Below are positions 9,794-19,975 of a stretch of 64,000 nucleotides of DNA, in pieces (position 1 is the stretch's first letter; each line of letters starts with the position of its first letter). The notes beneath the pieces were generated by a model, which saw only the letters and a program-made list of their open reading frames with translations, was not told the DNA's origin and searched no databases. This stretch comes from Streptomyces sp. H27-H1 (GTDB lineage Bacteria > Actinomycetota > Actinomycetes > Streptomycetales > Streptomycetaceae): the NCBI RefSeq assembly GCF_026627445.1, contig NZ_JAPNLJ010000005.1:216849-280848 (forward strand). Reading direction: 5' to 3'. The position numbers and the translations under genes were made by a program.

Positions 9794-10441
9794 ATGAGCT
9801 TCGGCGACCCGAACAACCCGTACGGGCAGCAGCCGCAGGGCGGCCAGCCCGGTTACGGCTACCCCCAGCAGGCCCCACAGGGCGTCCCGGCCCAGGGCGG
9901 CTACGCCTACCCGCAGCAGGGCCAGGCGTACCCGGGCGTACCCGGCTACCCGGGCTCCCCCATGCCGATGCCCGGCGGGGTCAAGGGTGCCCGGGTCATC
10001 CTCTTCATCCTCGGCGGCCTCCAGGCCCTGGGCGGCCTGGCCGTCGGCGTCGGCGGCGCGTTGTTCGCCACGGCGCTCTCCGGCTCCGGCTCCAGCTCCT
10101 CTGCGAGCGACGCGGGCGCCGTCGCGGGCGGCGTGTTCGTCATCGTCGGCATCTTCCTCGTCGGCGTCTCCCTGTGGCCGATCCTGACGGCCGCCAAGCT
10201 GGGCAAGGGCCGCGGCGGCGTCCGGGTCTCCGGGATCATCTTCGGGTCGATCCAGACCCTCTTCTCCGGCGGCAGCCTGATCATCAGCATCGTGACGCTC
10301 AGCAGCTTGCACGACTCCGGCGTCACCCCCTTCATGTTCTCGATGCTCCCCGCCCTGCTCTCGTTCGGCCTGGGCCTGTGGATCCTCATCGGCCTGGCCA
10401 ACTCGGCCGCGAGCGTCTACTTCCGGCGCCCCCTGTACTAG
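9794..10441 (+). CDS. small multi-pass membrane protein with Pro/Gln/Tyr-rich N-terminus
   Basis: A 215-residue protein. Residues 1-58 are a Gly/Tyr/Pro/Gln-rich cytoplasmic tail ([15 protein letters not shown]). Four hydrophobic helices follow at about 62-85, 105-125, 145-170 and 178-200. The last loop ends FRRPLY at the membrane surface. The ATG at 9794 follows GGAGGAACACCCCAG, an excellent ribosome binding site. The layout matches a common actinobacterial family of small membrane proteins of unknown role. It converges on purH, with a bidirectional terminator between them. Confidence 0.8.
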   Translation: MSFGDPNNPYGQQPQGGQPGYGYPQQAPQGVPAQGGYAYPQQGQAYPGVPGYPGSPMPMPGGVKGARVILFILGGLQALGGLAVGVGGALFATALSGSGSSSSASDAGAVAGGVFVIVGIFLVGVSLWPILTAAKLGKGRGGVRVSGIIFGSIQTLFSGGSLIISIVTLSSLHDSGVTPFMFSMLPALLSFGLGLWILIGLANSAASVYFRRPLY

Positions 10442-10491
10442 GACCGGCGCCCGTACGAGCCCGCGTACCGCCCGGGTGCCCGTACCACCCG

Positions 10492-10545
10492 CGCACGGCG
10501 AAGGCCGCGTACCGCAGCAGTGCGGTACGCGGCCTTCGCCGTGCG
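10492..10545. terminator. bidirectional terminator between membrane protein gene and purH
   Basis: A perfect 25-bp stem (arms 10492-10516 and 10521-10545) has a GCAG loop. It sits 50 bp after the stop at 10441 and 18 bp beyond the purH stop, so it serves both convergent genes. Confidence 0.85.
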
Positions 10546-10563
10546 TGCGGGTGAGCGCCGGAC

Positions 10564-12180
10564 TCAGTGGAAGAAGTGGCGGGTCCCGGTGAGGTACATC
10601 GTCACGCCCGCCGCCTTCGCGGCCTCGATCACCAGCTCGTCGCGCATCGAACCGCCCGGCTGGACCACGGCCTTGATGCCGGCGGCCGTCAGGATCTCCA
10701 GCCCGTCGGCGAAGGGGAAGAAGGCGTCGGACGCGGCGTACGAGCCCTGCGCGCGCTCGGCGCCCGCACGCTCGACGGCCAGCTTCGCGGAGTCGACGCG
10801 GTTGACCTGGCCCATGCCGACGCCGACCGAGGCGCCGTCCTTGGCCAGCAGGATCGCGTTGGACTTGACGGCGCGGCAGGCCTTCCACGCGAAGGCGAGG
10901 TCGGCGAGCTCGTCGGCGGAGAGGGCCTCGCCGGTGGCGAGCGTCCAGTTGGCCGGGTCGTCGCCCGCCGCCTGGAAGACGTCACTGTGCTGGAGCAGCA
11001 CGCCGCCGGAGATGGGCTTGAGGTCGCCCGGCTGGTGCGGGTGGCCCTCCACCTTCAGGACGCGGATGTTCTTCTTCTTCGCCAGGACCTCCAGGGCGCC
11101 CGGCTCGAAGTCGGGGGCGACGATGACCTCGGTGAAGATCTCCGCGACCTGCCCGGCGAGCTCGACGCTCACCGGGCGGTTGACGGCGATGACGCCGCCG
11201 AAGGCGGAGGCCGTGTCGCAGGCGTGCGCCTTGCGGTGGGCCTCGGCGACGTCCTTGCCCACCGCGATGCCGCACGGGTTGGCGTGCTTGATGATCGCGA
11301 CGCAGGGCTCTTCGTGGTCGTAGGCGGCGCGGCGGGCCGCGTCGGTGTCCACGTAGTTGTTGTAGGACATCTCCTTGCCGTGCAGCTGCTCGGCATTGGC
11401 GAGCCCGCCCGGCTGGCCGTCCGTGTAGAGGGCGGCGGCCTGGTGCGGGTTCTCGCCGTAGCGGAGGGTCGACTTGCGCTCCCACGCGCCGGCCAGGAAC
11501 TCGGGCAGTACGGCTTCCGGCTCCGGGGCGTACGCGTTCGTGAACCAGGAGGCCACGGCGACGTCGTACGCGGCGGTGTGCTGGAAGGCCTCGGCCGCCA
11601 GGCGCTTGCGGGCGGTGAGGTCGAAACCGCCGCCCTGGGCGGCGGCGAGCACGTCGGCGTAGCGCGCCGGGCTGGTGACCACGGCCACCGAGGGGTGGTT
11701 CTTGGCGGCGGCGCGGACCATCGAGGGGCCGCCGATGTCGATCTGCTCCACGCACTCGTCCGGGGTCGCGCCCGACTGGACGGTCGCGAGGAAGGGGTAG
11801 AGGTTGACGATCACCAGGTCGAAGGGCTCGACTCCCAGCTCGGCGAGCTGGTTGCGGTGGTCCTCCAGGCGCAGGTCGGCGAGGATGCCGGCGTGCACGC
11901 GCGGGTGCAGGGTCTTGACCCGGCCGTCCAGGCACTCGGGGAAGCCGGTCAGCTCCTCGACCTTGGTGACGGGCACTCCGGCGGCGGCGATCTTCGCGGC
12001 GGTGGAACCGGTCGAGACCAGCGAGACACCGGCCTCGTGCAGGCCGCGGGCCAGCTCTTCCAGCCCCGTCTTGTCGTAGACGCTGACGAGCGCGCGCCGG
12101 ATCGGGCGCTTCGACGCGGCGAGGTCTTCGCCCTCTGCGGTCACGGTCTCTGCGGTCCCTGCGGCCTCTGCGGCGGTCAC
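10564..12180 (-). CDS. purH: bifunctional AICAR formyltransferase / IMP cyclohydrolase
   Basis: A 538-residue PurH that performs the last two steps of de novo IMP synthesis. After about 22 Ala/Glu-rich extra residues, the N-terminal IMP cyclohydrolase domain has [15 protein letters not shown] and [15 protein letters not shown]. The C-terminal transformylase domain carries the catalytic Lys-His of [13 protein letters not shown]. It ends in the canonical LTGTRHFFH. The GTG start overlaps the purN stop by 4 bases (GTGA), so translation is coupled. It uses the formyl donor made by FolD. The operon order is purN then purH, read leftward. Confidence 0.97.
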   Translation of the reverse strand: MTAAEAAGTAETVTAEGEDLAASKRPIRRALVSVYDKTGLEELARGLHEAGVSLVSTGSTAAKIAAAGVPVTKVEELTGFPECLDGRVKTLHPRVHAGILADLRLEDHRNQLAELGVEPFDLVIVNLYPFLATVQSGATPDECVEQIDIGGPSMVRAAAKNHPSVAVVTSPARYADVLAAAQGGGFDLTARKRLAAEAFQHTAAYDVAVASWFTNAYAPEPEAVLPEFLAGAWERKSTLRYGENPHQAAALYTDGQPGGLANAEQLHGKEMSYNNYVDTDAARRAAYDHEEPCVAIIKHANPCGIAVGKDVAEAHRKAHACDTASAFGGVIAVNRPVSVELAGQVAEIFTEVIVAPDFEPGALEVLAKKKNIRVLKVEGHPHQPGDLKPISGGVLLQHSDVFQAAGDDPANWTLATGEALSADELADLAFAWKACRAVKSNAILLAKDGASVGVGMGQVNRVDSAKLAVERAGAERAQGSYAASDAFFPFADGLEILTAAGIKAVVQPGGSMRDELVIEAAKAAGVTMYLTGTRHFFH

Positions 12181-12800
12181 TGGATTGTTACCTTTCGTCC
12201 CTCGATGCGGTAGCCGTGCCGGGCCAGGCGCCCCACGACGTCGACGAGCAGCTCGCGCTCGACTTCCTTGATCCGCTCATGGAGAGCGGCTTCGTCCTCT
12301 TCGTCCCGGACCTCGACCACACCCTGAGCGATGATGGGACCGGTGTCCACGCCCGCGTCCACGAAGTGGACGGTGCAGCCGGTGACCTTCGCGCCGTAGG
12401 CGAGGGCGTCCCGTACGCCGTGGGCGCCGGGGAAGGCCGGGAGGAGGGCGGGGTGGGTGTTGACGAACCGGCCGCCGAAGCGGCCGATGAACTCCGGCCC
12501 CACGATCTTCATGAATCCCGCCGAGACCACGAGGTCCGGCGCGTGCGCGTCCGTGGCCTCCGTCAGGGCGGCGTCCCACTGCTCACGGCTCCCGTACGCC
12601 TTGACCGGGCACACGAAGGTGGGGATCCCCGCCTTCTCCGCGCGCTCCAGGCCGGCGATGTTCTCGCGGTCGGCTCCCACGGCGACGACTTCGGCGCCGA
12701 AGCCCTCGGGTCCGCCGGGGTGGGCGTCGATGGCGTCGAGCAGTGCCTGGAGGTTGGTGCCGGATCCGGAGACCAGCACGACCAGGCGGGAGGCGGCCAT
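12177..12800 (-). CDS. purN: phosphoribosylglycinamide formyltransferase
   Basis: A 207-residue GAR transformylase that transfers a formyl group from 10-formyl-THF to GAR in purine synthesis. The phosphate-binding motif is [17 protein letters not shown]. Catalytic Asn and His lie in [14 protein letters not shown], and the catalytic Asp lies in [11 protein letters not shown]. The ATG at 12798-12800 follows AAAGGG-type sequence. It is the first gene of purN-purH, and the two overlap by four bases. No riboswitch is evident in the 262 bp upstream. Confidence 0.96.
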   Translation of the reverse strand: MAASRLVVLVSGSGTNLQALLDAIDAHPGGPEGFGAEVVAVGADRENIAGLERAEKAGIPTFVCPVKAYGSREQWDAALTEATDAHAPDLVVSAGFMKIVGPEFIGRFGGRFVNTHPALLPAFPGAHGVRDALAYGAKVTGCTVHFVDAGVDTGPIIAQGVVEVRDEEDEAALHERIKEVERELLVDVVGRLARHGYRIEGRKVTIQ

Positions 12801-13062
12801 GGGAGGCCCTTTCTCGTCGAGCGGGGGCGCCTCCCGGCGTGAACCGGGGGCGCGTCGTTCGTCTTGTGCGATCGCATGAAACTTCGGGTCGCCGAGATAC
12901 GGCGGACCCTACGAAGCCACCGACCGCCTGCAACGATACCGGCACACCGGACGGCCCCCGAGGGACGGGGGGACGGGTGGGCGGTAGCGTCTGGCGTACA
13001 CGCCGTAAACAGGCCTTCGACGTCCCAGCGACGTCCACGACACAGGGGATGAAACACACCCG

Positions 13063-13734
13063 ATGCCGGACCGCCCCCAGCCCGACCGCTCCACCGACGA
13101 CAACCCCTTCGCGGCGCCCCCGGAAGGCCGGCCCGACCAGCTCTGGGAGCCGCGCGCCGGCGGTGACGGCGGCGACAAGCAGAACCCTGGGTCGGGGCCG
13201 GGCGAGGCGCCCGGGTCCGGGCCGGTGCGCTGGGACCCCAAGGACCCGATCCAGCGGCGGGCGCGGTACGCGCTGCTGGCCGGCATGTGGGGCTTCTTCT
13301 TCGGGGTCTTCGGCATCCCCTCGATGGGGCTGCTGCTGGGCGCGCTGGCCCTGTACTGGGGGATCAGCGCGCTGCGCGGGGTCCCGGCGAAGCCCTCCGG
13401 GGACGCCGCGCAGGACGCCCCGGCGGCGGATTCGGGTACGGGTGCCGGTACGGGTACGAGTGCGGGTGCCGGTACGAGTGCGGGTGCCGGTCCGGCCCGG
13501 GGTGGGCCGGCCTCGCTGGGCGCCGCCGCCCGGCCCCAGCGCACTGCGGCGGTGAGCGGCCTGGTGACCGCTTCGCTGGCGATCCTGCTGGCGGCGTCCT
13601 CGTACGCGGTGCAGCTCACGTACAAGGACTTCTACGTCTGCAAGCAGGACGCCCTCACCAAGCCGGCCGAGCTGCAGTGCAACGACCTGCTGCCGGACAA
13701 CTTCATCGGCAAGATGCTCCGGGTCCAGCGGTAG
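13063..13734 (+). CDS. membrane protein with Gly/Thr/Ala repeat linker
   Basis: A 223-residue protein. Residues 1-65 are a polar Pro/Asp/Gly-rich cytoplasmic tail (NPFAAPPEGRPDQLWEPR). Two close membrane helices lie at about 70-105 (YALLAGMWGFFFGVFGIP). A Gly-Thr-Ala-Ser repeat linker at about 120-145 is encoded by hexanucleotide repeats (GGTACG and GGTGCC type, 13434-13489). A third helix (about 163-182) and a short extracytoplasmic tail with two Cys (YVCKQDAL, LQCNDLL) complete it. The ATG at 13063 follows AGGGGATG-like sequence. It is divergent from purN and converges on the gene at 13765. The function is unknown. Confidence 0.75.
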   Translation: MPDRPQPDRSTDDNPFAAPPEGRPDQLWEPRAGGDGGDKQNPGSGPGEAPGSGPVRWDPKDPIQRRARYALLAGMWGFFFGVFGIPSMGLLLGALALYWGISALRGVPAKPSGDAAQDAPAADSGTGAGTGTSAGAGTSAGAGPARGGPASLGAAARPQRTAAVSGLVTASLAILLAASSYAVQLTYKDFYVCKQDALTKPAELQCNDLLPDNFIGKMLRVQR

Positions 13735-13764
13735 CCACTCGGTCCGGGCGGCCTTCGGCCCGGG

Positions 13765-15459
13765 CTACCCGGCCGGTTCCTGCGCGACCCGCTCGGCCGG
13801 CCCCGGGTCCGTCCCGGCAGGCTTCCGGCGGGCCAGTACGCGGGCGCCGGTCACGGGCGGGACGAGCGGGGACGGGAGCTGCCGGGGCTGGAGCGGAAGC
13901 CCCGGAAGGGGCGACTCGGATACGGACCCGGGCCCGTTCTCCCCGGCGGTCACCAGCGGCGGCGGCTCCGCGGGCAGCGCGGGGAGCGGGATCGGGGTCA
14001 GGTCCAGCTTGAGGCCGGGCATGACCAGGACGGGACGCTTCGGCGGCGCGGACACCGGCCGGGGCGGTTCCTCCGGGACCCGTGCCGGGGGCGGCCCCTC
14101 GCCCTCCGCGGGCGTGGCGGAGAAGTCCGGGATCAGGGTGCCCGCCGCGCGGCGCAGGGCCGCCCAGCGAACCTCGCGCACGCCGCTGTCGTGCCAGCCG
14201 TCCTCGGCATCGGCTTCTGCCAGGCCCTTCGCGGGCCGGTTCCGCAACGCGTGCACCGTCACCGCCAGCGGGACCGCGAGGACCAGGGTCCAGATCAGGG
14301 CCGCCCCGCCCGTCTGCCACCACACGGGGCCGAAGGCGGCCAGTGCCCGGGAACCGAGCGGGCCCGCCGAAGCCGCGGCGAGAGCGGTCGTCGCCAGTGC
14401 GCACACCAGCGCCCCCAGCGCCGCCGTGAGCGCGGTTTCCCCGTACGAGACCTCGCGTGCCCGGCGTACCGCGAACCAGCCCACCGCCAGCCCGGCCACC
14501 ACCGGCACCACCCCGACGGCCCAGGTCAGCGGCGTGCCGGCGCCCTCCGCGGGCAGAGCCGCGAGCAGCGGGAACCGCGGCAGCGCGGGCGAGCCGCCGA
14601 AGCCGAGCGGGGTCGCCGTGGCTCCGGTGCCGAGGGCGAAGCCGGGGCCGAGGGTGTAGGCGGCGCCCCAGACGACGGCGTTCGGGATCAGCGTGAGGGC
14701 GAGCAGCAGCACCGCGAAGCGGCCCGACCAGACCCCGGTCAGCGCCCCGAAGGAACCCTGCACTTCCGCCGCGTGCCAGGCCAGCGAGGCACCGACCAGC
14801 AGGGCTCCGCCGCCGAGGAGCACCAGCACCCCGCCGGCGCCGGCCCGTAGCGCGAGGGCGTAGCGGGGCCGGGCGAGCCGGCCGGGCAGCTGCCCGAGAG
14901 GCCTTCCCCGGGACTCCCAGACCCCGCCGGCCGCGGCGAGGGCGGCGACGATCGGCAGGTGCCGGGCCGCGCTGAGCGGGTCGGCGGGCATCGGACCGGA
15001 GGCCGCGTAGACGACGGCCAGGGCGCCGACCCCGAGGTAGCCGCAGAGCACGGCGGAGAACACCACGGCCGCGGGCAGCGGCTCCGCGCGCCCGTCCTCC
15101 TCCCCGGCGCTGCCGAGCCGGGCGGCACGCCGGATGAGCAGCGCGGGCAGGGCGACGAGCAGCAGCGGGGTCAGGCCGACGGGGGCGGGCACCCCCGAGA
15201 GGGTGTCGTAGCGGACCAGCTCGGTCCCGTGGGCGAGCAGCCACAGGCCCGCGGCGAGGTGCAGGGCGCCGCCGGGGCCGCTGTCGGGGTAGGGGGAGCT
15301 GATCCACAGCACGATGACGAGCACGGCGAGGAAGCCGAGCCCCAGTACGGCGGCGACGGCGCCACCCACGACACACGCGGCGGCCGCCGGGGAGCGGCGC
15401 CGTACGGGGGCCCTTGGGGGCGTGGGCAACGAGGTCCCGCGTTCGGTCACTTGGGTCAC
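13765..15459 (-). CDS. DUF6350-type polytopic membrane protein
   Basis: About 564 residues, taking the GTG at 15457-15459 as start. An upstream extension to 15585 would run over the promoter and first codons of the divergent gene. About ten to eleven hydrophobic segments fill residues 35-410 (for example AVAAVLGLGFLAVLVIVLWI). The last 130 residues are a cytoplasmic Pro-rich tail (PPPARVPEEPPRPVSAPPK). This layout and the location between sucCD and purN match the actinobacterial DUF6350 family (cell-division or membrane-associated). No catalytic motif is seen. A second GTG at 15448-15450 is an alternative start. Confidence 0.75.
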   Translation of the reverse strand: MTQVTERGTSLPTPPRAPVRRRSPAAAACVVGGAVAAVLGLGFLAVLVIVLWISSPYPDSGPGGALHLAAGLWLLAHGTELVRYDTLSGVPAPVGLTPLLLVALPALLIRRAARLGSAGEEDGRAEPLPAAVVFSAVLCGYLGVGALAVVYAASGPMPADPLSAARHLPIVAALAAAGGVWESRGRPLGQLPGRLARPRYALALRAGAGGVLVLLGGGALLVGASLAWHAAEVQGSFGALTGVWSGRFAVLLLALTLIPNAVVWGAAYTLGPGFALGTGATATPLGFGGSPALPRFPLLAALPAEGAGTPLTWAVGVVPVVAGLAVGWFAVRRAREVSYGETALTAALGALVCALATTALAAASAGPLGSRALAAFGPVWWQTGGAALIWTLVLAVPLAVTVHALRNRPAKGLAEADAEDGWHDSGVREVRWAALRRAAGTLIPDFSATPAEGEGPPPARVPEEPPRPVSAPPKRPVLVMPGLKLDLTPIPLPALPAEPPPLVTAGENGPGSVSESPLPGLPLQPRQLPSPLVPPVTGARVLARRKPAGTDPGPAERVAQEPAG

Positions 15460-15578
15460 CCCGCCATGGTGCCAACGACACGCGCTATGGGCGGGTAACA
15501 GGCGAATGACCGTGGTGTCGCTCAATATACGTTTATGTACTTTTTCGCTCAGGGCGTCCGGGTCGCGGGGAGTGTGGC

Positions 15579-17729
15579 ATGACACAAAGCGTCACGGAGC
15601 TGGGCCTCCCCACCCCGAAGGAACGTCGACGCCTGCGCGAAGCGGCCGATCTGACACACGAAGAGGTCGCGGCGGCGGTGGGCGTCACGTCGAACACGGT
15701 CCGCTCCTGGGAGACCGGCCGCACCCACCCCCGGGGCCGCAAGCTGGAGGCCTACTCCAAGCTCCTGACCCGCCTGTCCGCCGACCAGGCCCCTGATTCC
15801 GCCCCGGCGGACCGTCCGGGCCCGCCCGGCGGACCGGCCACCGCGGACAGTCAGGGCCGCTCCTACGGCTCGACCCCGGGCCCGGATGGCGCAGCGCGCG
15901 CCGGCGGCGGGAGCGGCGCCACGGGCGCGGGTCCCGCCGGCGCAGCACGCGCCGGCGAGGCCGACCGTACGGGCGCGGGTGACGGCGGCGCAGCACGCGC
16001 GGACGGCGCCGGCGCCGTAGGTCGTGCGGAGCAGGGGGGCGGCCGCTCGGAGCAGGACGACAAGGCGGTCACCGGGCCGGGTACGGAGCGTGTCGCCGCT
16101 GCCGGGCACCGTGCGAACCGAGCTGACGGTGAGACAGCGGGCACCGGCGCCGTCGATGCGCCCACCCGGCCCGCCTGGGCCAACGGCGCCGCCACACCGG
16201 AGGTCGGCCCGGCTGCCGCAACCGGCGCCGCCGGAGCGGACGCGGACGCGGCGTCAGCCGCGAGCCCCCCGCCGGGCAGCCGGCCGGGCAGCGCCACGGA
16301 CCGTGCCGATACAGCAACCGACCCCGGACCCGCGGACGCAGACGCGCCGTCAGCCGCCGACGCCCCCGAGGAACGGTTCGGGCTGCGCCTGATCCGCGGA
16401 CTCACCCGGCCCGTCGGGGCGCAGACCCGGCCCAAGGCCGCCGCCAAGCGCGCCGCGAAGCCCCCCGTCGGGGCCCCCCGGCACGAGACCAAGGCCACGG
16501 CCAAGGCCGGAGCCACCGCCTGTGGAGGCAATGGCGGAGGCAGCCACGCCGCCCTCCGCTCCGGCGGCCCCCTCCCTTCGAACACCAGTACGAGCATGGC
16601 CCCTGACACCGACTCGGACTCCGGGCAGAACACCGGCCCGGACACCGGTAAGGCAGCCACACCGGGCACCAAGCCGGGCTCCGGGAAGGCGGCCTCGCCG
16701 GATACCGATCCCAGCACCGGGAAGGCCACCGGCCAGGGCGCCACCTCGGGCACGGGCTCGGGCACCACCTCGGGCACCACGTCGGGCACCACCTCGAGCA
16801 CCGGCAAGGCCGCCGGGGCGGACCCCGGGGCGGACTCGGACCCGGCAGCCGCCGGGCGGGATGCCGCGCCGGACGCCGGGGAGGGTCCCGAGGCGACCGA
16901 ACCGCCCGCGGAGACCGCGTCGGCGACCTCCGCCTTCGACTCCCTCTACGACCGCACCGCCCCCGCCCTCACCCGCCAGGCCTACCTCCTCACCGGCCGC
17001 CGCGCCCTCTCCCACGAGGCCGTGGAGCGTGCCTTCCAGCAGGCGTGGGCGCGCTGGCCCGAGGTCGCCACCGACCCCGACCCGGTCGGGTGGATCCGCG
17101 CGGCGGCGTACGAGTACGCGCTCTCCCCCTGGCACCAGCTCCGGCGGGCCCACAAGCACCCCGACAAGCCGCCGGCCGACCCCGCGGACCGCGTCCTCAT
17201 GGACGCGATGCTCGGGCTGCCCGCGGCCCACCGCCGCACCGTGCTGCTCTACGACGGTGTCGGGCTGGACCTCCCCGACACCGCCGCCGAGACCGAGGCG
17301 TCCACGCCAGCCGCGGGCCGCCGGCTCGTCAACGCGCACGCCGACCTCGCCGACCAGCTCCCCGACCTGGCCGACGTAGCGCCCGAGAAGCAGTCGGCGG
17401 TGCTGCGCGAGCGGCTCGGCACGCTGAAGCCGGCCGGCCCACTGGAGCCGCGCGCGGCAGCCCTCGTACGGGTGGCCGGCGAACACCGTGCCCGGCTGTG
17501 GACGCGTGCGGTGGTCGGGGTGTCCGCGGTCATCGTCGCGGCGACGGCCTATACCGCCGTGACCGCGCCGACCGAGTACGAGCCTCCGCGCGCCCCCGGC
17601 GCGAACGTGTCGGGCGTGCCCCCGCACGGCGGCCCGCAGCGGCTCACGGACGAGGGCCGGCAGCTCCACGACAAGCTGCTGTCCGATCCGGCGGCCGGAC
17701 CCTCCCGGATCGCGCCGAGCCTCGACTAG
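15579..17729 (+). CDS. hybrid regulator: XRE-type HTH, disordered linker, sigma-like region, membrane helix
   Basis: A 716-residue multidomain protein. Residues about 10-65 form a helix-turn-helix (RRRLREAADLTHEEVAAAVG then SNTVRSWETGR). Residues 70-450 are a disordered Ala/Gly/Thr/Pro linker with many TG-rich repeats. Residues 450-590 resemble an ECF sigma factor: region 2-like FDSLYDRTAPALTRQAYLL and HEAVERAFQQAWARWPEV, then a decayed region 4-like LPAAHRRTVLLYDGVGLDLP. A single membrane helix follows at about 640-660 (AVVGVSAVIVAATAYTAV), then a short outside tail. The ATG at 15579 is close to an AT-rich patch (15524-15545). It is convergent with sucCD. The role is probably transcriptional, with a membrane tether. 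Confidence 0.75.
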   Translation: MTQSVTELGLPTPKERRRLREAADLTHEEVAAAVGVTSNTVRSWETGRTHPRGRKLEAYSKLLTRLSADQAPDSAPADRPGPPGGPATADSQGRSYGSTPGPDGAARAGGGSGATGAGPAGAARAGEADRTGAGDGGAARADGAGAVGRAEQGGGRSEQDDKAVTGPGTERVAAAGHRANRADGETAGTGAVDAPTRPAWANGAATPEVGPAAATGAAGADADAASAASPPPGSRPGSATDRADTATDPGPADADAPSAADAPEERFGLRLIRGLTRPVGAQTRPKAAAKRAAKPPVGAPRHETKATAKAGATACGGNGGGSHAALRSGGPLPSNTSTSMAPDTDSDSGQNTGPDTGKAATPGTKPGSGKAASPDTDPSTGKATGQGATSGTGSGTTSGTTSGTTSSTGKAAGADPGADSDPAAAGRDAAPDAGEGPEATEPPAETASATSAFDSLYDRTAPALTRQAYLLTGRRALSHEAVERAFQQAWARWPEVATDPDPVGWIRAAAYEYALSPWHQLRRAHKHPDKPPADPADRVLMDAMLGLPAAHRRTVLLYDGVGLDLPDTAAETEASTPAAGRRLVNAHADLADQLPDLADVAPEKQSAVLRERLGTLKPAGPLEPRAAALVRVAGEHRARLWTRAVVGVSAVIVAATAYTAVTAPTEYEPPRAPGANVSGVPPHGGPQRLTDEGRQLHDKLLSDPAAGPSRIAPSLD

Positions 17730-17777
17730 CCGGGACCCGGTCACGGCAGTGGCCGGCGGGGTCCCGCGGGTACGGAA

Positions 17778-17848
17778 ACGGGCGTGGGCCGCCCCCCCCC
17801 CACGCGGGGGGGCCCCCCCCCCCCCCCGGGGGGCCGGCCCACGCCCGT
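17778..17848 (-). terminator. sucCD terminator with homopolymer loop
   Basis: Perfect 14-bp arms (ACGGGCGTGGGCCG at 17778-17791 and its complement at 17835-17848) enclose a loop of runs: 10 C, ACGC, 7 G, 15 C, 6 G. The hairpin sits 22 bp past the sucD stop and 49 bp past the HTH gene stop, so it can terminate both. The long C and G runs are unusual and error-prone to sequence. Confidence 0.75.
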
Positions 17849-17869
17849 ACGCACGAACCGCCGAAGCGA

Positions 17870-18760
17870 CTACTGCGCGGCGTTCAGGATCTCGCGCGCC
17901 AGCTTCGCGGTCTCGGTCGGCGTCTTGCCGACCTTCACGCCCGCGGCCTCGAGGGCCTCCTTCTTGGCCTGTGCGGTGCCAGAAGAACCGGAGACGATCG
18001 CACCGGCGTGACCCATGGTCTTGCCCTCGGGGGCGGTGAAGCCCGCGACGTAGCCGACGACGGGCTTGGTGACGTGCTTCGCGATGAAGTCCGCCGCGCG
18101 CTCCTCGGCGTCGCCGCCGATCTCGCCGATCATGACGATCAGGTCGGTGTCGGGGTCCGCCTCGAACGCCTCGAGGGCGTCGATGTGCGTCGTGCCGATG
18201 ACCGGGTCGCCACCGATGCCGACGGCGGAGGAGAAGCCGATGTCACGAAGCTCGTACATCATCTGGTAGGTCAGGGTGCCCGACTTGGACACGAGACCGA
18301 TGCGGCCGGGCTTGGTGATGTCGCCCGGGATGATGCCGGCGTTGGACTGGCCGGGGGTGATCAGACCCGGGCAGTTCGGGCCGATGATCCGCGTCTTGTT
18401 GCCCTTGCTGGTGGCGTACGACCAGAAGGCGGCGGAGTCGTGCACCGCGATGCCCTCGGTGATGACGACGGCCAGCGGGATCTCGGCGTCGATGGCCTCG
18501 ACGACGGCGGACTTGGCGAAGGCCGGCGGGACGAAGAGAACGGAGACGTTGGCGCCCGTCTTCTCCATCGCCTCGGCGACGGAGCCGAAGACCGGGACCT
18601 CGGTGCCGTCGAAGTCGACGGTGGTGCCGGCCTTGCGCGGGTTCACGCCGCCGACGATGTTGGTGCCGTCAGCCAGCATCAGCTTGGTGTGCTTCATGCC
18701 CGTGGCACCGGTCATGCCCTGGACGATGACCTTGCTGTCCTTGTTGAGGAAGATAGCCAT
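17870..18760 (-). CDS. sucD: succinyl-CoA synthetase alpha subunit
   Basis: A 296-residue subunit carrying the phosphohistidine of succinate-CoA ligase, which makes GTP or ATP from succinyl-CoA in the TCA cycle. The CoA-binding motif ([14 protein letters not shown]), [14 protein letters not shown] and the active-site His in [16 protein letters not shown] are present. The ATG at 18758-18760 is 22 bases downstream of the sucC stop, so the two genes are one operon. Length is normal. Confidence 0.97.
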   Translation of the reverse strand: MAIFLNKDSKVIVQGMTGATGMKHTKLMLADGTNIVGGVNPRKAGTTVDFDGTEVPVFGSVAEAMEKTGANVSVLFVPPAFAKSAVVEAIDAEIPLAVVITEGIAVHDSAAFWSYATSKGNKTRIIGPNCPGLITPGQSNAGIIPGDITKPGRIGLVSKSGTLTYQMMYELRDIGFSSAVGIGGDPVIGTTHIDALEAFEADPDTDLIVMIGEIGGDAEERAADFIAKHVTKPVVGYVAGFTAPEGKTMGHAGAIVSGSSGTAQAKKEALEAAGVKVGKTPTETAKLAREILNAAQ

Positions 18761-18781
18761 GTGAGTCTGTGACCTCTGCCC

Positions 18782-19975
18782 TTACTTCGCAGCCGCGAGC
18801 TCGGCGGCCTTGTCGGCCGCGCCGTCCATGGTGTCCACGCGCTGGACCAGCGGGTGGTTGGCGTCCGAGAGGATCTTGCGACCCAGCTCGGCATTGTTGC
18901 CGTCGAGACGGACGACGAGCGGCTTGGTGACCGCCTCGCCCGCCTTCTCCAGCAGGGCCAGCGCCTGGACGATGCCGTTGGCGACCTCGTCACACGCGGT
19001 GATGCCACCGAAGACGTTGACGAACACGGACTTGACGTCCGGGTCGCCGAGGATGATCCCGAGACCGTCGGCCATGACGGCGGCGGAGGCGCCACCGCCG
19101 ATGTCCAGGAAGTTGGCGGGCTTGACGCCGCCGCCATTCACCGACTGGTACGCCTCGCCGGCGTACGCGACGACGTCGAGGGTGCTCATGACGAGACCCG
19201 CGCCGTTGCCGATGATGCCGACCTCGCCGTCGAGCTTCACGTAGTTGAGGTTCTTCGCCTTGGCGGCGGCCTCGAGCGGGTTCGCGGCCGCGTGGTCCAC
19301 GAACTCCGCGTGACCCGGCTGGCGGAACTCGGCGTTCTCGTCGAGCGAGACCTTGCCGTCGAGCGCGATGACGTCGCCGTTGGCGACCTTCGCGAGCGGG
19401 TTGACCTCGACGAGGAGCGCGTCCTCGGCGATGAAGGTCGCCCACAGGGTCACGAGGACCTCGGCGACCTTCTCGGCGACCTCGGCCGGGAACTGCGCCA
19501 GGGCCACGATCTCGCGGGCCTTCTCGATGGTCACGCCCTCGTTGGCGTTCACCGGAACCTTGGCGAGCTTCTCCGGGGTCTCCTCCGCGACCTGCTCGAT
19601 GTCCATGCCACCCGCGACCGAGGCCATGGCCAGGAAGGTGCGGTTGGTGCGGTCGAGGAGGTAGGAGACGTAGTACTCCTCCAGGATCTCCGGAGCGGTC
19701 TCGGCGATCATCACCTTGTGGACCGTGTGGCCCTTGATGTCCATCCCGAGGATGTCCGTCGCACGGGCGACGGCCTCGTCCGGGGTGGCGGCCAGCTTCA
19801 CGCCGCCGGCCTTGCCGCGGCCGCCGACCTTCACCTGCGCCTTGACGACCGACTTGCCACCCATGCGCTCGGTGGCCTCGCGGGCTGCCTCAGGCGTCTC
19901 GATGACTTCACCGGCCAGCACCGGTACGCCGTGCTTGGCGAATAGGTCCCTCGCCTGGTACTCGAACAGGTCCAC
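18782..19975 (-). CDS. sucC: succinyl-CoA synthetase beta subunit
   Basis: A 397-residue ATP-grasp subunit of succinate-CoA ligase. It begins [19 protein letters not shown], the standard N-terminus. It has the nucleotide-binding GGRGKAGGV loop, the metal-binding VEVNPLA, and the C-terminal CoA-ligase part [15 protein letters not shown]. It is followed at 22 bp by sucD. The 346-bp upstream intergenic region holds a CRP-like site about 200 bp before the start (20176-20189). Confidence 0.97.
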   Translation of the reverse strand: MDLFEYQARDLFAKHGVPVLAGEVIETPEAAREATERMGGKSVVKAQVKVGGRGKAGGVKLAATPDEAVARATDILGMDIKGHTVHKVMIAETAPEILEEYYVSYLLDRTNRTFLAMASVAGGMDIEQVAEETPEKLAKVPVNANEGVTIEKAREIVALAQFPAEVAEKVAEVLVTLWATFIAEDALLVEVNPLAKVANGDVIALDGKVSLDENAEFRQPGHAEFVDHAAANPLEAAAKAKNLNYVKLDGEVGIIGNGAGLVMSTLDVVAYAGEAYQSVNGGGVKPANFLDIGGGASAAVMADGLGIILGDPDVKSVFVNVFGGITACDEVANGIVQALALLEKAGEAVTKPLVVRLDGNNAELGRKILSDANHPLVQRVDTMDGAADKAAELAAAK

